Source of the DNA: Anaerolineales bacterium UBA5195 | GTDB lineage: Bacteria > Chloroflexota > Anaerolineae > Anaerolineales > Villigracilaceae | Direction: 5' to 3' | Assembly (NCBI GenBank): GCA_002412925.1 | Contig: DHVZ01000030.1 | Coordinates: 20,742-84,741, forward strand | Length of the DNA: 64,000 nucleotides | Shown here: positions 31,679 to 39,773 of the stretch, piece by piece | Position numbering within the stretch: position 1 is the stretch's first letter | How the letters are laid out: each line of letters starts with the position of its first letter | Translations under genes and position numbers: made by a program | Notes under the pieces: model-generated | What the model saw: only the letters and a program-made list of their open reading frames with translations | Databases searched by the model: none | What the model was told of the DNA's origin: nothing

Positions 31679-33790
31679 ATGACTACTGACCTTCACCGTC
31701 CCAAATCCTTCAACCGTGACCTGTACCAGCGCGCCGTTAGCGACGCCTTCCTCAAACTCGCCCCGCGTCGCATGTCGCGCAACCCGGTCATGTTTATCGT
31801 CGAAATTGGCAGCCTGCTCACCACTATCTTATGGATTCAAGCCCTGACCGGGCAGGGCGAAGCCCCGGCCTGGTTCATCGGGCTGATTGCCACTTGGCTT
31901 TGGTTCACCGTGCTGTTTGCCAATTTCTCCGAAGCCCTGGCCGAAGGGCGCGGCAAAGCCCAGGCCGACGCGCTGCGACGCACCCGCCAGCAAACCAGCG
32001 CCAAACGCCTGCGCCAGCCCCAGCACAACGCGCCCGTTGAATTGGTCTCCTCCACCGACCTGCGCAAAGGCGACTGCTTCCTGGTCGAGGTCGGCGATGT
32101 CATCCCCGCCGATGGCGAAATCATCGAGGGGATTGCCTCGGTGGATGAAAGCGCCGTGACCGGTGAATCGGCCCCGGTGGTGCGCGAAGCGGGCGGCGAC
32201 CGCAGCGCCGTGACCGGCGGGACGCGCGTGCTTTCCGACTGGCTAGTGATCCGCGTCAGCGCCGACCCCGGCGAAGGGTTTTTAGACCGCATGATCGGAC
32301 TGGTCGAAGGTGCAAAACGCCAGAAAACGCCCAACGAAATCGCGCTCAACATCCTGTTGGCCGGGTTCACCATCATTTTCCTGGTCGTGACCGCCACCCT
32401 GCTGCCGTTTTCACAGTACAGCGTTTTGGCCGCCGGACAAGGTTCCCCCGTCACCCTGACGGTGCTGGTGGCCCTATTGGTCTGCCTGATTCCGACCACC
32501 ATCGGCGGGCTGCTCTCGGCCATTGGCATTGCGGGCATGGACAGGTTGATCCAGCGCAACGTCATCGCCATGTCTGGCCGGGCGGTGGAAGCCGCTGGCG
32601 ATGTGGATGTGCTGCTGCTCGACAAGACCGGAACCATCACGCTCGGCAACCGCCAGGCGGTGGAACTGATTCCCGTCGGCGGCGTGGCTTTGCAGGAAAT
32701 GGTCGAGGCTGCGCAACTGGCTTCTTTAGCAGATGAAACGCCCGAGGGCCGCTCGATTGTCGTCCTCGCCAAGGAAAAGTATGGCCTACGCGGGCGCCAC
32801 ATTGGCACGGGGCCGCTCTTGCTGGATGGGCATCCCACCCAGGCTCCGCAAGGCGCTCATTTCATCCCCTTTACCGCCCAAACCCGTATGAGCGGTGTAG
32901 ACGTAGATGGTGTCTCCATTCGCAAAGGCGCGCCCAACACCATGCTGGAACTGATGAGCGCCAACGGCAACCCCATCCCCGCCGACCTGAAAAACATCGT
33001 TGACCAGATTGCCCGCTCCGGCGGCACGCCGTTGGTGGTGACGCGCGATGGCCGTGCCTTGGGCGTGGTGCATCTCAAAGACATCGTCAAAGGCGGTATC
33101 AAGGAACGTTTTGCGCAGTTGCGCAAAATCGGCATCAAAACCGTGATGATTACCGGTGACAACCCGTTGACTGCCGCCGCGATTGCCGCCGAAGCCGGGG
33201 TGGACGACTTCCTGGCGCAGGCCACGCCCGAAGCCAAACTCAAACTCATCCGCGAGTACCAGGCAGGCGGGCGGCTGGTGGCTATGACCGGCGACGGCAC
33301 CAACGACGCCCCGGCGCTGGCCCAGGCCGATGTGGCCGTGGCGATGAATACCGGCACCCAGCCCGCCCGAGAAGCCGCCAACATGATTGACCTGGACAGC
33401 AACCCCACCAAACTGATTGAAATCGTCGAAATCGGCAAACAACTGCTGATGACGCGCGGCGCGCTGACCACCTTCAGCATTGCCAACGATGTCAGCAAAT
33501 ACTTTGCGATCATCCCCGCGGCCTTTGTCGGAACCTACCCGGCCCTGGGCGCGCTCAACTTTATGCAGCTTGCCACGCCCCAAAGCGCGATTCTCTCTGC
33601 GGTCATTTTCAACGCCCTGATTATCATTGCGCTCATCCCGCTGGCCCTGCGCGGCGTGCCGTACCGCCCCGTCCCCGCCGAGCGCCTGCTACGCGACAAC
33701 CTGCTGATTTACGGCCTGGGCGGGCTGGTGACACCCTTCATCGGCATTAAGTTGATTGATATGCTTCTGGCTTTGCTGAAATTGGCGTAA
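31679..33790 (+). CDS. kdpB: Potassium-transporting ATPase subunit KdpB
   Basis: KdpB is the P-type ATPase subunit that powers uptake. The 703-aa protein has the phosphorylation motif DKTGT with Asp315, the A-domain TGES, the nucleotide-binding KGAPN and the hinge MTGDGTNDAPALAQADV. The membrane segments include LIPTTIGGLLSAIGIAG, the KdpB-specific M4 region. It is full length. The ribosome site must come from the MITE end or the following AAAAAA sequence, and is weak. A perfect palindrome overlaps its stop. Confidence 0.98.
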   Translation: MTTDLHRPKSFNRDLYQRAVSDAFLKLAPRRMSRNPVMFIVEIGSLLTTILWIQALTGQGEAPAWFIGLIATWLWFTVLFANFSEALAEGRGKAQADALRRTRQQTSAKRLRQPQHNAPVELVSSTDLRKGDCFLVEVGDVIPADGEIIEGIASVDESAVTGESAPVVREAGGDRSAVTGGTRVLSDWLVIRVSADPGEGFLDRMIGLVEGAKRQKTPNEIALNILLAGFTIIFLVVTATLLPFSQYSVLAAGQGSPVTLTVLVALLVCLIPTTIGGLLSAIGIAGMDRLIQRNVIAMSGRAVEAAGDVDVLLLDKTGTITLGNRQAVELIPVGGVALQEMVEAAQLASLADETPEGRSIVVLAKEKYGLRGRHIGTGPLLLDGHPTQAPQGAHFIPFTAQTRMSGVDVDGVSIRKGAPNTMLELMSANGNPIPADLKNIVDQIARSGGTPLVVTRDGRALGVVHLKDIVKGGIKERFAQLRKIGIKTVMITGDNPLTAAAIAAEAGVDDFLAQATPEAKLKLIREYQAGGRLVAMTGDGTNDAPALAQADVAVAMNTGTQPAREAANMIDLDSNPTKLIEIVEIGKQLLMTRGALTTFSIANDVSKYFAIIPAAFVGTYPALGALNFMQLATPQSAILSAVIFNALIIIALIPLALRGVPYRPVPAERLLRDNLLIYGLGGLVTPFIGIKLIDMLLALLKLA

Positions 33791-33812
33791 GTCGAAATTA
33801 ATTTCGACTTAC
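33787..33812. repeat. 26-bp perfect palindrome between kdpB and kdpC
   Basis: GTAAGTCGAAATT followed by its exact complement, with no loop, spans the kdpB stop codon and the gap before the kdpC ribosome site. In RNA it can form a hairpin that may tune kdpC translation or mRNA stability. Confidence 0.75.
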
Positions 33813-33824
33813 GAAAGGACTTTT

Positions 33825-34406
33825 ATGCGCTCTCACCTTCGCCCCGCCCTCGTGCTTTTCCTCCTGTTGACCCTGCTCACCGGAGTTTTCTACCCGCTGA
33901 CCGTGACCGCCGTTGCCCAGGCCATTTTCCCAGCCCAGGCCAACGGCTCGTTCATCACCGTAGACGGGCAGACTCTCGGCTCCGAACTGATTGCCCAGCC
34001 CTTCGACGCCCCGCGCTACTTCTGGAGCCGCCCCTCCGCCGCCGGGTACGACGCCTCGGCCTCCTCCGGCTCCAACCTGGGAACCAACAACCCGGCACTG
34101 CTCGAGGCTGTCCAGGCGCGGATTGCCGCCCTGCAAGCCGCCGGCCCAGCGGTGGTTGAGCCTGTCGAAACCCAGCACCCCACCCCCGCCGACCTGGTGA
34201 CGTCTTCCGCCTCCGGTCTTGACCCGCACATCAGCGTGGAGGCCGCTCTCTACCAGGTTTCGCGCGTCGCCCAGGCGCGGGGGCTGGATGAAGCGACGGT
34301 CAAGGCCCTCGTGGCGCAATCCACTGAAGGCCGCCAGTTTGGTTTCCTCGGCCAGCCGCGCGTTAATGTGCTTAAACTCAACCTGGCATTGGACAGATTA
34401 CAGTGA
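33825..34406 (+). CDS. kdpC: Potassium-transporting ATPase subunit KdpC
   Basis: KdpC is the single-span periplasmic subunit that completes the Kdp complex. The 193-aa protein has one N-terminal membrane segment (about res 7-27), then SELIAQPFDAPRYFWSRPSAAGYDA, GSNLGTNNP and SASGLDPHISVEAALYQ, all family markers, and a RVNVLKLNLALD end. Residues about 110-116 (VVEPVET) are encoded by a GGTTGAGCCTGTCGAAACC segment, a sequence known to be dispersed in many genomes, so this stretch may be repeat-derived. Confidence 0.96.
   Translation: MRSHLRPALVLFLLLTLLTGVFYPLTVTAVAQAIFPAQANGSFITVDGQTLGSELIAQPFDAPRYFWSRPSAAGYDASASSGSNLGTNNPALLEAVQARIAALQAAGPAVVEPVETQHPTPADLVTSSASGLDPHISVEAALYQVSRVAQARGLDEATVKALVAQSTEGRQFGFLGQPRVNVLKLNLALDRLQ
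34154..34172 (+). repeat. Half-repeat fragment inside kdpC
   Basis: GGTTGAGCCTGTCGAAACC matches the core of a common dispersed palindromic element. Here only one arm is present and it stays in frame. Confidence 0.4.
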
Positions 34407-34419
34407 GAAGGATTCGAAT

Positions 34420-35184
34420 ATGAAAAAGCCCAATTTTTCGCATCTCTCCCAGTTGGCAAAAGACTCATTTTCCGCTGTCCTGGCTGTCGCGGCTACAGCG
34501 TTGGTACTGCTACTGGTTCGGCGGGATGTGGTTGGCGAAGGGGTAATTGCCCTGGTTTTCCTGATGCCAGTCACCTGGGCTGCCTATCGTTGGGGGTTGG
34601 CCGCTGGCATGAGCGCTGCCTTAACCGCCGCGTTCATTTTCGACTTCTTTTTCATCCCCCCGTTCTATTCTTTTACCGTCGGCAACCTGGAAGGCTGGCT
34701 GATTCTGGTCATTTTCTTCGCCGTGGCCATCATCGTGGTGGAACGCATCCAATCCACGCTCTCCAGGGCGCAATCCAGTGAACAGGAAGCGGTGATGATG
34801 TACGAATTCAGCACCGCGTTGGCGGGTTTGCGCTCCCAGGATGCGATTACCCATAGCTCGGCGCGTTTTATCCGGCTGAGGTTTATGGCAGAACTGGTGA
34901 TTGTCTCCACTCAATTGAAAAATCAGACTCAGCCAACGGTTGCCTGCGAACCACAAGACAAGGCTGCTGCGACTACCAAACCTGACCGCATCTTGCCGAT
35001 TCTCAATTCCTGGGGATTGGTGGGAGAAGTCCAAATCTGGTGCGGCGCGGAAATCACAATCCCATCTATCGAAAGCCGTCTCATGCGCAACCTCGCCTTG
35101 CAAATTGGGCTGGCAATTGAGCGGGTGCAAATCACAGAGTATGAATTCCAGCGTTTCTCTGCGCACCAAATTGCCAGCGAGTAA
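34420..35184 (+). CDS. KdpD-like sensor without kinase (DUF4118-GAF protein)
   Basis: A 254-aa protein starting at MKKPNFSHL after a GAGAAGG site. It has the DUF4118 four-helix membrane module of KdpD (LVLLLVRRDVVGEG, AFIFDFFFIPPFYSFTV) followed by a cytoplasmic GAF-like domain (ALAGLRSQDAITHSSARFI... LALQIGLAIERVQ). The Usp/KdpD N-domain and the HisKA/HATPase modules are absent. Sitting between kdpC and kdpD in the same operon, it may be a modulator of KdpD or Kdp. Longer upstream frames run in kdpC. Confidence 0.82.
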   Translation: MKKPNFSHLSQLAKDSFSAVLAVAATALVLLLVRRDVVGEGVIALVFLMPVTWAAYRWGLAAGMSAALTAAFIFDFFFIPPFYSFTVGNLEGWLILVIFFAVAIIVVERIQSTLSRAQSSEQEAVMMYEFSTALAGLRSQDAITHSSARFIRLRFMAELVIVSTQLKNQTQPTVACEPQDKAAATTKPDRILPILNSWGLVGEVQIWCGAEITIPSIESRLMRNLALQIGLAIERVQITEYEFQRFSAHQIASE

Positions 35185-35299
35185 ACAGCCCCACGCCTGA
35201 ATTCTGCGCTACAATAAAAATATCAGGTTCTCCATATTTCAGGAGTCAGTTAAAAACCACTTTCCTGGAATTTGACCCTTGATCCCTAAACATCGACAC

Positions 35300-37972
35300 A
35301 TGACACTTCCTCCCTCCCGTCCCGACCCCGACCAACTCCTGGCCCAGGTGCAAGCCGATGAAACTGCCGCCCAGCGCGGCAAACTCAAGATTTTCCTCGG
35401 CTATGCTGCTGGGGTAGGCAAAACCTACGCCATGCTCGAAGCCGCCCACCAGCGCCGCGAGGAAGGCGTGGATGTGGTCATCGGCTACATCGAGACCCAC
35501 CAGCGCGTCGAAACCGAGGAACTGGTCGTCGGGCTGGAACTCATCCCCCGCAAACAGGTTGAATATCGCAACGTCACCCTTCCAGAGATGGATGTGGACG
35601 CCATCCTCGTCCGCCGCCCCGCCCTGGCATTGGTGGACGAACTAGCCCATACCAACGCCCCCGGTTCGCGCCATCCCAAACGCTACCAGGACGTGCTGGA
35701 ACTGCTCAACGCCGGCATCGATGTTTACACCACCCTCAACATCCAGCACCTCGAAAGCCTGAACGATGTCGTCGCGCAGATTACCGGCGTGCTGGTGCGC
35801 GAAACCATCCCAGACAAGGTCATCGACGAAGCCAGCGAACTCGAACTGATTGACCTGCCGCCCGATGAACTGCTCCAGCGCCTTGCGGACGGCAAGGTAT
35901 ATGTCCCCGAACAGGCTGCCCGCGCCCTGCAGAAATTCTTCCGCAAAGGCAATCTCACCGCCCTGCGCGAAATGACCATGCGCCGCGCCGCCGAGCGCGT
36001 GGACGACCAAATGCGCGCCTACATGCACTCCAGTGCCATCAGCGGCCCCTGGGCAGCCGGTGAGCGCATCTTGGTTTGCATCAGCCCGAGCGAACTGGGC
36101 GAAAGACTGGTGCGCTCCGCCCGCCGCCTGGCCGACGAACTCAATGCGGATTGGTTTGCCATCCACGTGGAGCCGCCCAACCACGCCGTCCTGCCCCAGG
36201 GAAAACGCGACCAGGTCACGCGCAACTTGCAACTGGCCGAGGAACTCGGCGCGCATACCAAAGTGATTCCTTCCAGGAATTCGGTCACTGCCATCGCGGA
36301 AACCATCCTGGCTTATGCCCGCAAACACAACATCACCAAAATTGTGGTGGGCAAACCCATCCACCCGCGCTGGTTCGACCTGCTGCGCGGCTCATTGGTC
36401 GATGAACTCATCTACCACAGCGGCGAGATTGACATTTACGTCATCACCAGCACCGAGACGGCCCGCATCCCACCCGAGGAAAACCCGCTTAACCTGCACA
36501 GCCCGTTTTCGCGGTACATCTGGAGCATCGCCCTGACAGCACTGACCACCCTGGTGGGGCATTTCTTTGGGCGCGAAATTTCGCCTACCAACCTGGTCAT
36601 GCTCTACCTGCTGACGGTGGTGGTGGTCGCGGTGTACCTGGGCCGGGGGCCATCCATGCTGGCCGCCCTGCTGGGCGTGCTGGCCTTCGACTTTTTCTTT
36701 GTGCCGCCTTTTTACACCTTTGTCGTGGATGACACGGAATACATCCTGACCTTCATCGGGTTGTTCATCGTTGGGGTCGTGGTCAGCGCCCTGACCGTCC
36801 GCGCCCGCGAGCAGGCCGACGCCGCCCAAAACCGTGAAGCCGATACCGCCCTGCTCTACTCCCTCAGCCGCGAACTGGCCGCCGCCGACAGCCACGAAAG
36901 CATCTTGAAGGCCATCCAGACTCACCTGGAAGCGGGCTTTGGCCGCGATGTGGTCATTTACCTGCCCCTGGGCGATTCCATGCGCCCGGTGCTGGGAACA
37001 GACTCACCCCAGCCTGCTCCCGGTGAAACGGAACTGAGCCTGGCCCTGTGGTCTTACCGCCATGCCGAACCTGCCGGTTCCGGCACCAATACCCTGCCCT
37101 CCGCCGAGCCGCGTTTCATGCCGCTCAAAACCTCCCGGCTGATAGTGGGCGTGCTCAGTTTCAAACCGCTCGACCCCGCCCGCCCGTTCACCCCTGACCA
37201 GCGCCGCATGTTGGAATCCTTTGCCAACCAGGCCGCCCAGGCTGTAGAACGGGTCAACCTTTCGGAGCAAACCCGGCAGATTAAGTTGCTCCAGGCTGCT
37301 GAGAAACTGCAAAACGCCCTGCTGAACTCCATCTCGCACGACCTGCGCACCCCGCTGGTATCCATCACCGGGGCCTTGACCAGCCTCGAAACCCAAGATG
37401 AAACTATCTCCGCCGAATCCCGGCGCAGCCTGCTCGAAACCGCCCGCGAGGAGGCCGAACGGCTCAACCGGCTGGTCGGCAACCTGCTCGACATGACCCG
37501 CCTCGAAGCCGGGGCGCTCAAAGTCAAGCGCGACCCCGCCGACGTGGTGGATGTGGTCGGCACATCCATCGGGCAAATGGAGGCTCGCCTGGCCGGGCGC
37601 AGCCTGCGGATGGATGTGCCAGACAACCTGCCCATTATCAGCGTGGATTTTGTGCTGATTGTCCACGTGTTGAAAAACCTGCTCGATAATGCGCTCAAAT
37701 ATTCCCCCGAAAAATTCCCGCTCGAAGTTCGCGCCCGGTCAGCCGGGGGAGAAGTCCTGATTAGCATAGCAGATGAAGGGCTGGGCATCCCGCCCGATGA
37801 CCTGGAGCGGATTTTCGACAAGTTCTACCGCGTCCAGTGTTCCGAACAGGTGGCCGGAACCGGGCTGGGGTTGGCCATCTGCAAAGGGATTGTGGAGGCG
37901 CACGGCGGGCGCATCTGGGCTGAAAACCGTCCCGGCGGCGGAACCATCCTGACCATTGCCCTGCCGGTATAA
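35300..37972 (+). CDS. kdpD: Sensor histidine kinase KdpD
   Basis: An 890-aa KdpD from the ATG at 35300; a TTG at 35279 is an alternative. Domains: KdpD ATP-binding domain with Walker A GYAAGVGKTYAML (about res 34-46) and DELAHTNAPGSRH, a universal-stress-like domain (220-360), DUF4118 four-helix membrane module (about 405-510), GAF (about 535-650), HisKA with SISHDLRTPL (His680), and HATPase with NLLDNALKYSP and GTGLGLAI. All kinase motifs are intact. KdpD senses low K+ or osmotic stress and phosphorylates KdpE, encoded 7 nt downstream. Confidence 0.97.
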   Translation: MTLPPSRPDPDQLLAQVQADETAAQRGKLKIFLGYAAGVGKTYAMLEAAHQRREEGVDVVIGYIETHQRVETEELVVGLELIPRKQVEYRNVTLPEMDVDAILVRRPALALVDELAHTNAPGSRHPKRYQDVLELLNAGIDVYTTLNIQHLESLNDVVAQITGVLVRETIPDKVIDEASELELIDLPPDELLQRLADGKVYVPEQAARALQKFFRKGNLTALREMTMRRAAERVDDQMRAYMHSSAISGPWAAGERILVCISPSELGERLVRSARRLADELNADWFAIHVEPPNHAVLPQGKRDQVTRNLQLAEELGAHTKVIPSRNSVTAIAETILAYARKHNITKIVVGKPIHPRWFDLLRGSLVDELIYHSGEIDIYVITSTETARIPPEENPLNLHSPFSRYIWSIALTALTTLVGHFFGREISPTNLVMLYLLTVVVVAVYLGRGPSMLAALLGVLAFDFFFVPPFYTFVVDDTEYILTFIGLFIVGVVVSALTVRAREQADAAQNREADTALLYSLSRELAAADSHESILKAIQTHLEAGFGRDVVIYLPLGDSMRPVLGTDSPQPAPGETELSLALWSYRHAEPAGSGTNTLPSAEPRFMPLKTSRLIVGVLSFKPLDPARPFTPDQRRMLESFANQAAQAVERVNLSEQTRQIKLLQAAEKLQNALLNSISHDLRTPLVSITGALTSLETQDETISAESRRSLLETAREEAERLNRLVGNLLDMTRLEAGALKVKRDPADVVDVVGTSIGQMEARLAGRSLRMDVPDNLPIISVDFVLIVHVLKNLLDNALKYSPEKFPLEVRARSAGGEVLISIADEGLGIPPDDLERIFDKFYRVQCSEQVAGTGLGLAICKGIVEAHGGRIWAENRPGGGTILTIALPV

Positions 37973-37979
37973 TCGGCCT

Positions 37980-38666
37980 ATGACTGAGAACCTGCCCCGC
38001 ATCCTGGTTGTCGATGACGAGCGCCCCATCCGGCGCTTCCTGAACGCTTCGCTGAACGGCAAATACGCCATCAGCGAGGCCGCCAACGGCGAGGAAGCCA
38101 TCCGGGCGGCAACCGCTGAGCGCCCCGACCTGGTCATTCTCGACCTGGGCCTGCCCGACATGGACGGTGTGGAAGTCACCCGCCGCCTGCGCGAGTGGAC
38201 GCAAATCCCCATCATCATTGTCTCGGTGCGCGAACAGGAAGCCGATAAAATCGCCGCGCTCGACGCCGGGGCTGATGACTACCTGACCAAACCCTTTGGC
38301 GCGGGGGAGTTGATGGCGCGCATCCGGGTGGCGCTGCGGCGTTCGATCCAGGCCGAAAGCGAGCCGGTTTTTACCAGCGGCAACCTGCGCGTCGATTTGA
38401 CCCTGCGGGCGGTTTCGGTGGATGAGCAGCCTGTCACCCTGACCCCCACCGAATATGACCTGCTCAAAATGCTCATCAAACACGCTGGCAAGGTGCTGAC
38501 GCACCGTCACCTGCTGCGGGCGGTGTGGGGGAACGCCTACGAGAGCGATACCCACATTTTGCAGGTCAATATCAGCAACCTGCGCCGCAAAATCGAACCC
38601 GACCCGGCCCGCCCCACCCACATCATCACCGAGCCGGGCGTAGGATACCGGCTAAAAATTGGATGA
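37980..38666 (+). CDS. kdpE: Response regulator KdpE
   Basis: A 228-aa OmpR/PhoB-type regulator. Receiver domain with acidic pocket DDERPIRR, phospho-acceptor Asp55 in ILDLGLPDMDG and Lys in YLTKPFGAGEL; winged-helix domain with LTPTEYDLLKMLIKHAGKV and RRKIEPDPARPTHIITEPGVGYRL. The protein is the cognate partner of KdpD and a likely ligand of the phased half-sites at 29540. The operon ends here with a strong terminator. Confidence 0.97.
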   Translation: MTENLPRILVVDDERPIRRFLNASLNGKYAISEAANGEEAIRAATAERPDLVILDLGLPDMDGVEVTRRLREWTQIPIIIVSVREQEADKIAALDAGADDYLTKPFGAGELMARIRVALRRSIQAESEPVFTSGNLRVDLTLRAVSVDEQPVTLTPTEYDLLKMLIKHAGKVLTHRHLLRAVWGNAYESDTHILQVNISNLRRKIEPDPARPTHIITEPGVGYRLKIG

Positions 38667-38671
38667 GCGCA

Positions 38672-38704
38672 CCCCTGAAGGTTTTGTCACCTTCAGGGGT
38701 TTTT
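38672..38704 (+). terminator. Strong intrinsic terminator after kdpE
   Basis: CCCCTGAAGG and CCTTCAGGGG form a 10-bp perfect stem with an 8-nt loop followed by TTTTT. It separates the kdp operon from the second operon. Confidence 0.93.
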
Positions 38705-38705
38705 C

Positions 38706-38770
38706 TTGACACTTTCTTGATACCGACCTCGTTTTTCTTGTGGGGAATTTGAGAACGACAGTCCTAAAAT
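38706..38770 (+). promoter_or_regulatory. KdpE-type promoter, first of tandem pair
   Basis: Half-sites TTGA, TTGA, TTGT and TTGA at 38706, 38717, 38738 and 38749 (spacing 11, 21, 11), then TAAAAT at 38765, 16 nt from the last half-site. It begins 2 nt after the kdpE terminator. Confidence 0.7.
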
Positions 38771-38783
38771 CACCAGCGTTCCA

Positions 38784-38848
38784 TTGACAACTTCTTGACC
38801 CGACTGCGCCAAATCTTGCCGGAAACTTGATTTTGCCAAAATTAGAAT
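38784..38848 (+). promoter_or_regulatory. KdpE-type promoter, second of tandem pair
   Basis: Half-sites TTGA, TTGA, TTGC and TTGA at 38784, 38795, 38816 and 38827 (spacing 11, 21, 11), then TAGAAT at 38843, again 16 nt downstream. The geometry is identical to the kdp promoter. Confidence 0.72.
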
Positions 38849-38888
38849 GAAATTGTCCCCATACAATTTCATTTCGGGCAGGTTCATC

Positions 38889-39065
38889 ATGTACATCTGT
38901 AAAAAAATCGCACAGGCCATCCGCAACTGGCTCAAGTTTTTGCCATTGGCTGCCATACTGGTGGGAAGCGCCCTGCCGCTGCCAGCCAGCGCTCGCCCCT
39001 GGTTGATTGCCGCCACGCTGGTTTGGTTCCAGGTTTTCATTATTTTTGAAGTGTTTGGAAAATAA
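38889..39065 (+). CDS. Small two-span membrane protein
   Basis: A 58-aa protein, MYICKKIAQAIRNWLKFL..., with two hydrophobic segments (about res 15-32 and 37-56) joined by a short loop and a basic N-terminus. The frame is open further upstream but only this ATG is near a GGCAGG site. It is the first gene after the tandem KdpE-type promoters and lies 3 nt before the response regulator, so it is part of that operon. Function unknown; a K+-related role is only implied by position. Confidence 0.65.
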   Translation: MYICKKIAQAIRNWLKFLPLAAILVGSALPLPASARPWLIAATLVWFQVFIIFEVFGK

Positions 39066-39068
39066 TCC

Positions 39069-39773
39069 GTGACAGAAAAACCAACCTTGCGCATCCTGGT
39101 GGTGGATGATGAACGCCCCATCAGGCGTTTTTTGCGCGTTTCGCTCGGCGCCAGTTTCACCGTTTTCGAGGCGGAAAATGGTGAGGAAGCCATCCAGCTG
39201 GCAGCGGTTTGCCGCCCCGACCTGATTCTTCTCGACCTGGGGCTGCCCGGCCTGGACGGATTGGAAGTCACCCGCCGTTTGCGCGAGTGGACGCTGACGC
39301 CCATCATCATCGTTTCGGTGCGCGAGAACGAAACGGACAAGGTTGCCGCGCTCGATGCGGGCGCAGATGACTACCTGACCAAACCGTTCAGCGTTGCAGA
39401 ACTTTTGGCGCGCATCCGGGTTGCCCTGCGGCATTGCGCCAAAAGCGAAAACGAACCCTTTTACCAGAGCGGGAGCCTGACCATCAACCTGGCCTTGCGC
39501 CAGGTGTTGGTCAACGACCGGGCGGCGTCCCTCACGCCCACCGAATACGAAATCCTGCGCGCCCTTGTAACCCACGCTGGCCGGGTTTTGACCCATGCCC
39601 AACTCATCCAGATGGTATGGCGGGATACATATGAGGCTGGCTCACACTTATTAAGAGTCAACGTGAGTAACCTGCGCAAAAAGATAGAGCCTGACCCACT
39701 TCGACCTGCATATATTCTGACGGAGCCGGGAGTGGGTTATCGATTAAGAGAAATAGAGGTAAGCAATGAGTAA
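39069..39773 (+). CDS. Second KdpE-like response regulator
   Basis: A 234-aa OmpR/PhoB-family regulator from a GTG start, closely similar to the KdpE encoded upstream (shared VDDERPIRRF, LDLGLP, RRLREWT, SVRE, LDAGADDYLTKPF, IEPDPLRP, TEPGVGYRL). Phospho-acceptor is Asp56, and the receiver Lys and the DNA-binding wing are kept. There is no histidine kinase beside it, so KdpD may serve both regulators. Its end overlaps the following gene by 8 nt. Confidence 0.93.
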   Translation: MTEKPTLRILVVDDERPIRRFLRVSLGASFTVFEAENGEEAIQLAAVCRPDLILLDLGLPGLDGLEVTRRLREWTLTPIIIVSVRENETDKVAALDAGADDYLTKPFSVAELLARIRVALRHCAKSENEPFYQSGSLTINLALRQVLVNDRAASLTPTEYEILRALVTHAGRVLTHAQLIQMVWRDTYEAGSHLLRVNVSNLRKKIEPDPLRPAYILTEPGVGYRLREIEVSNE

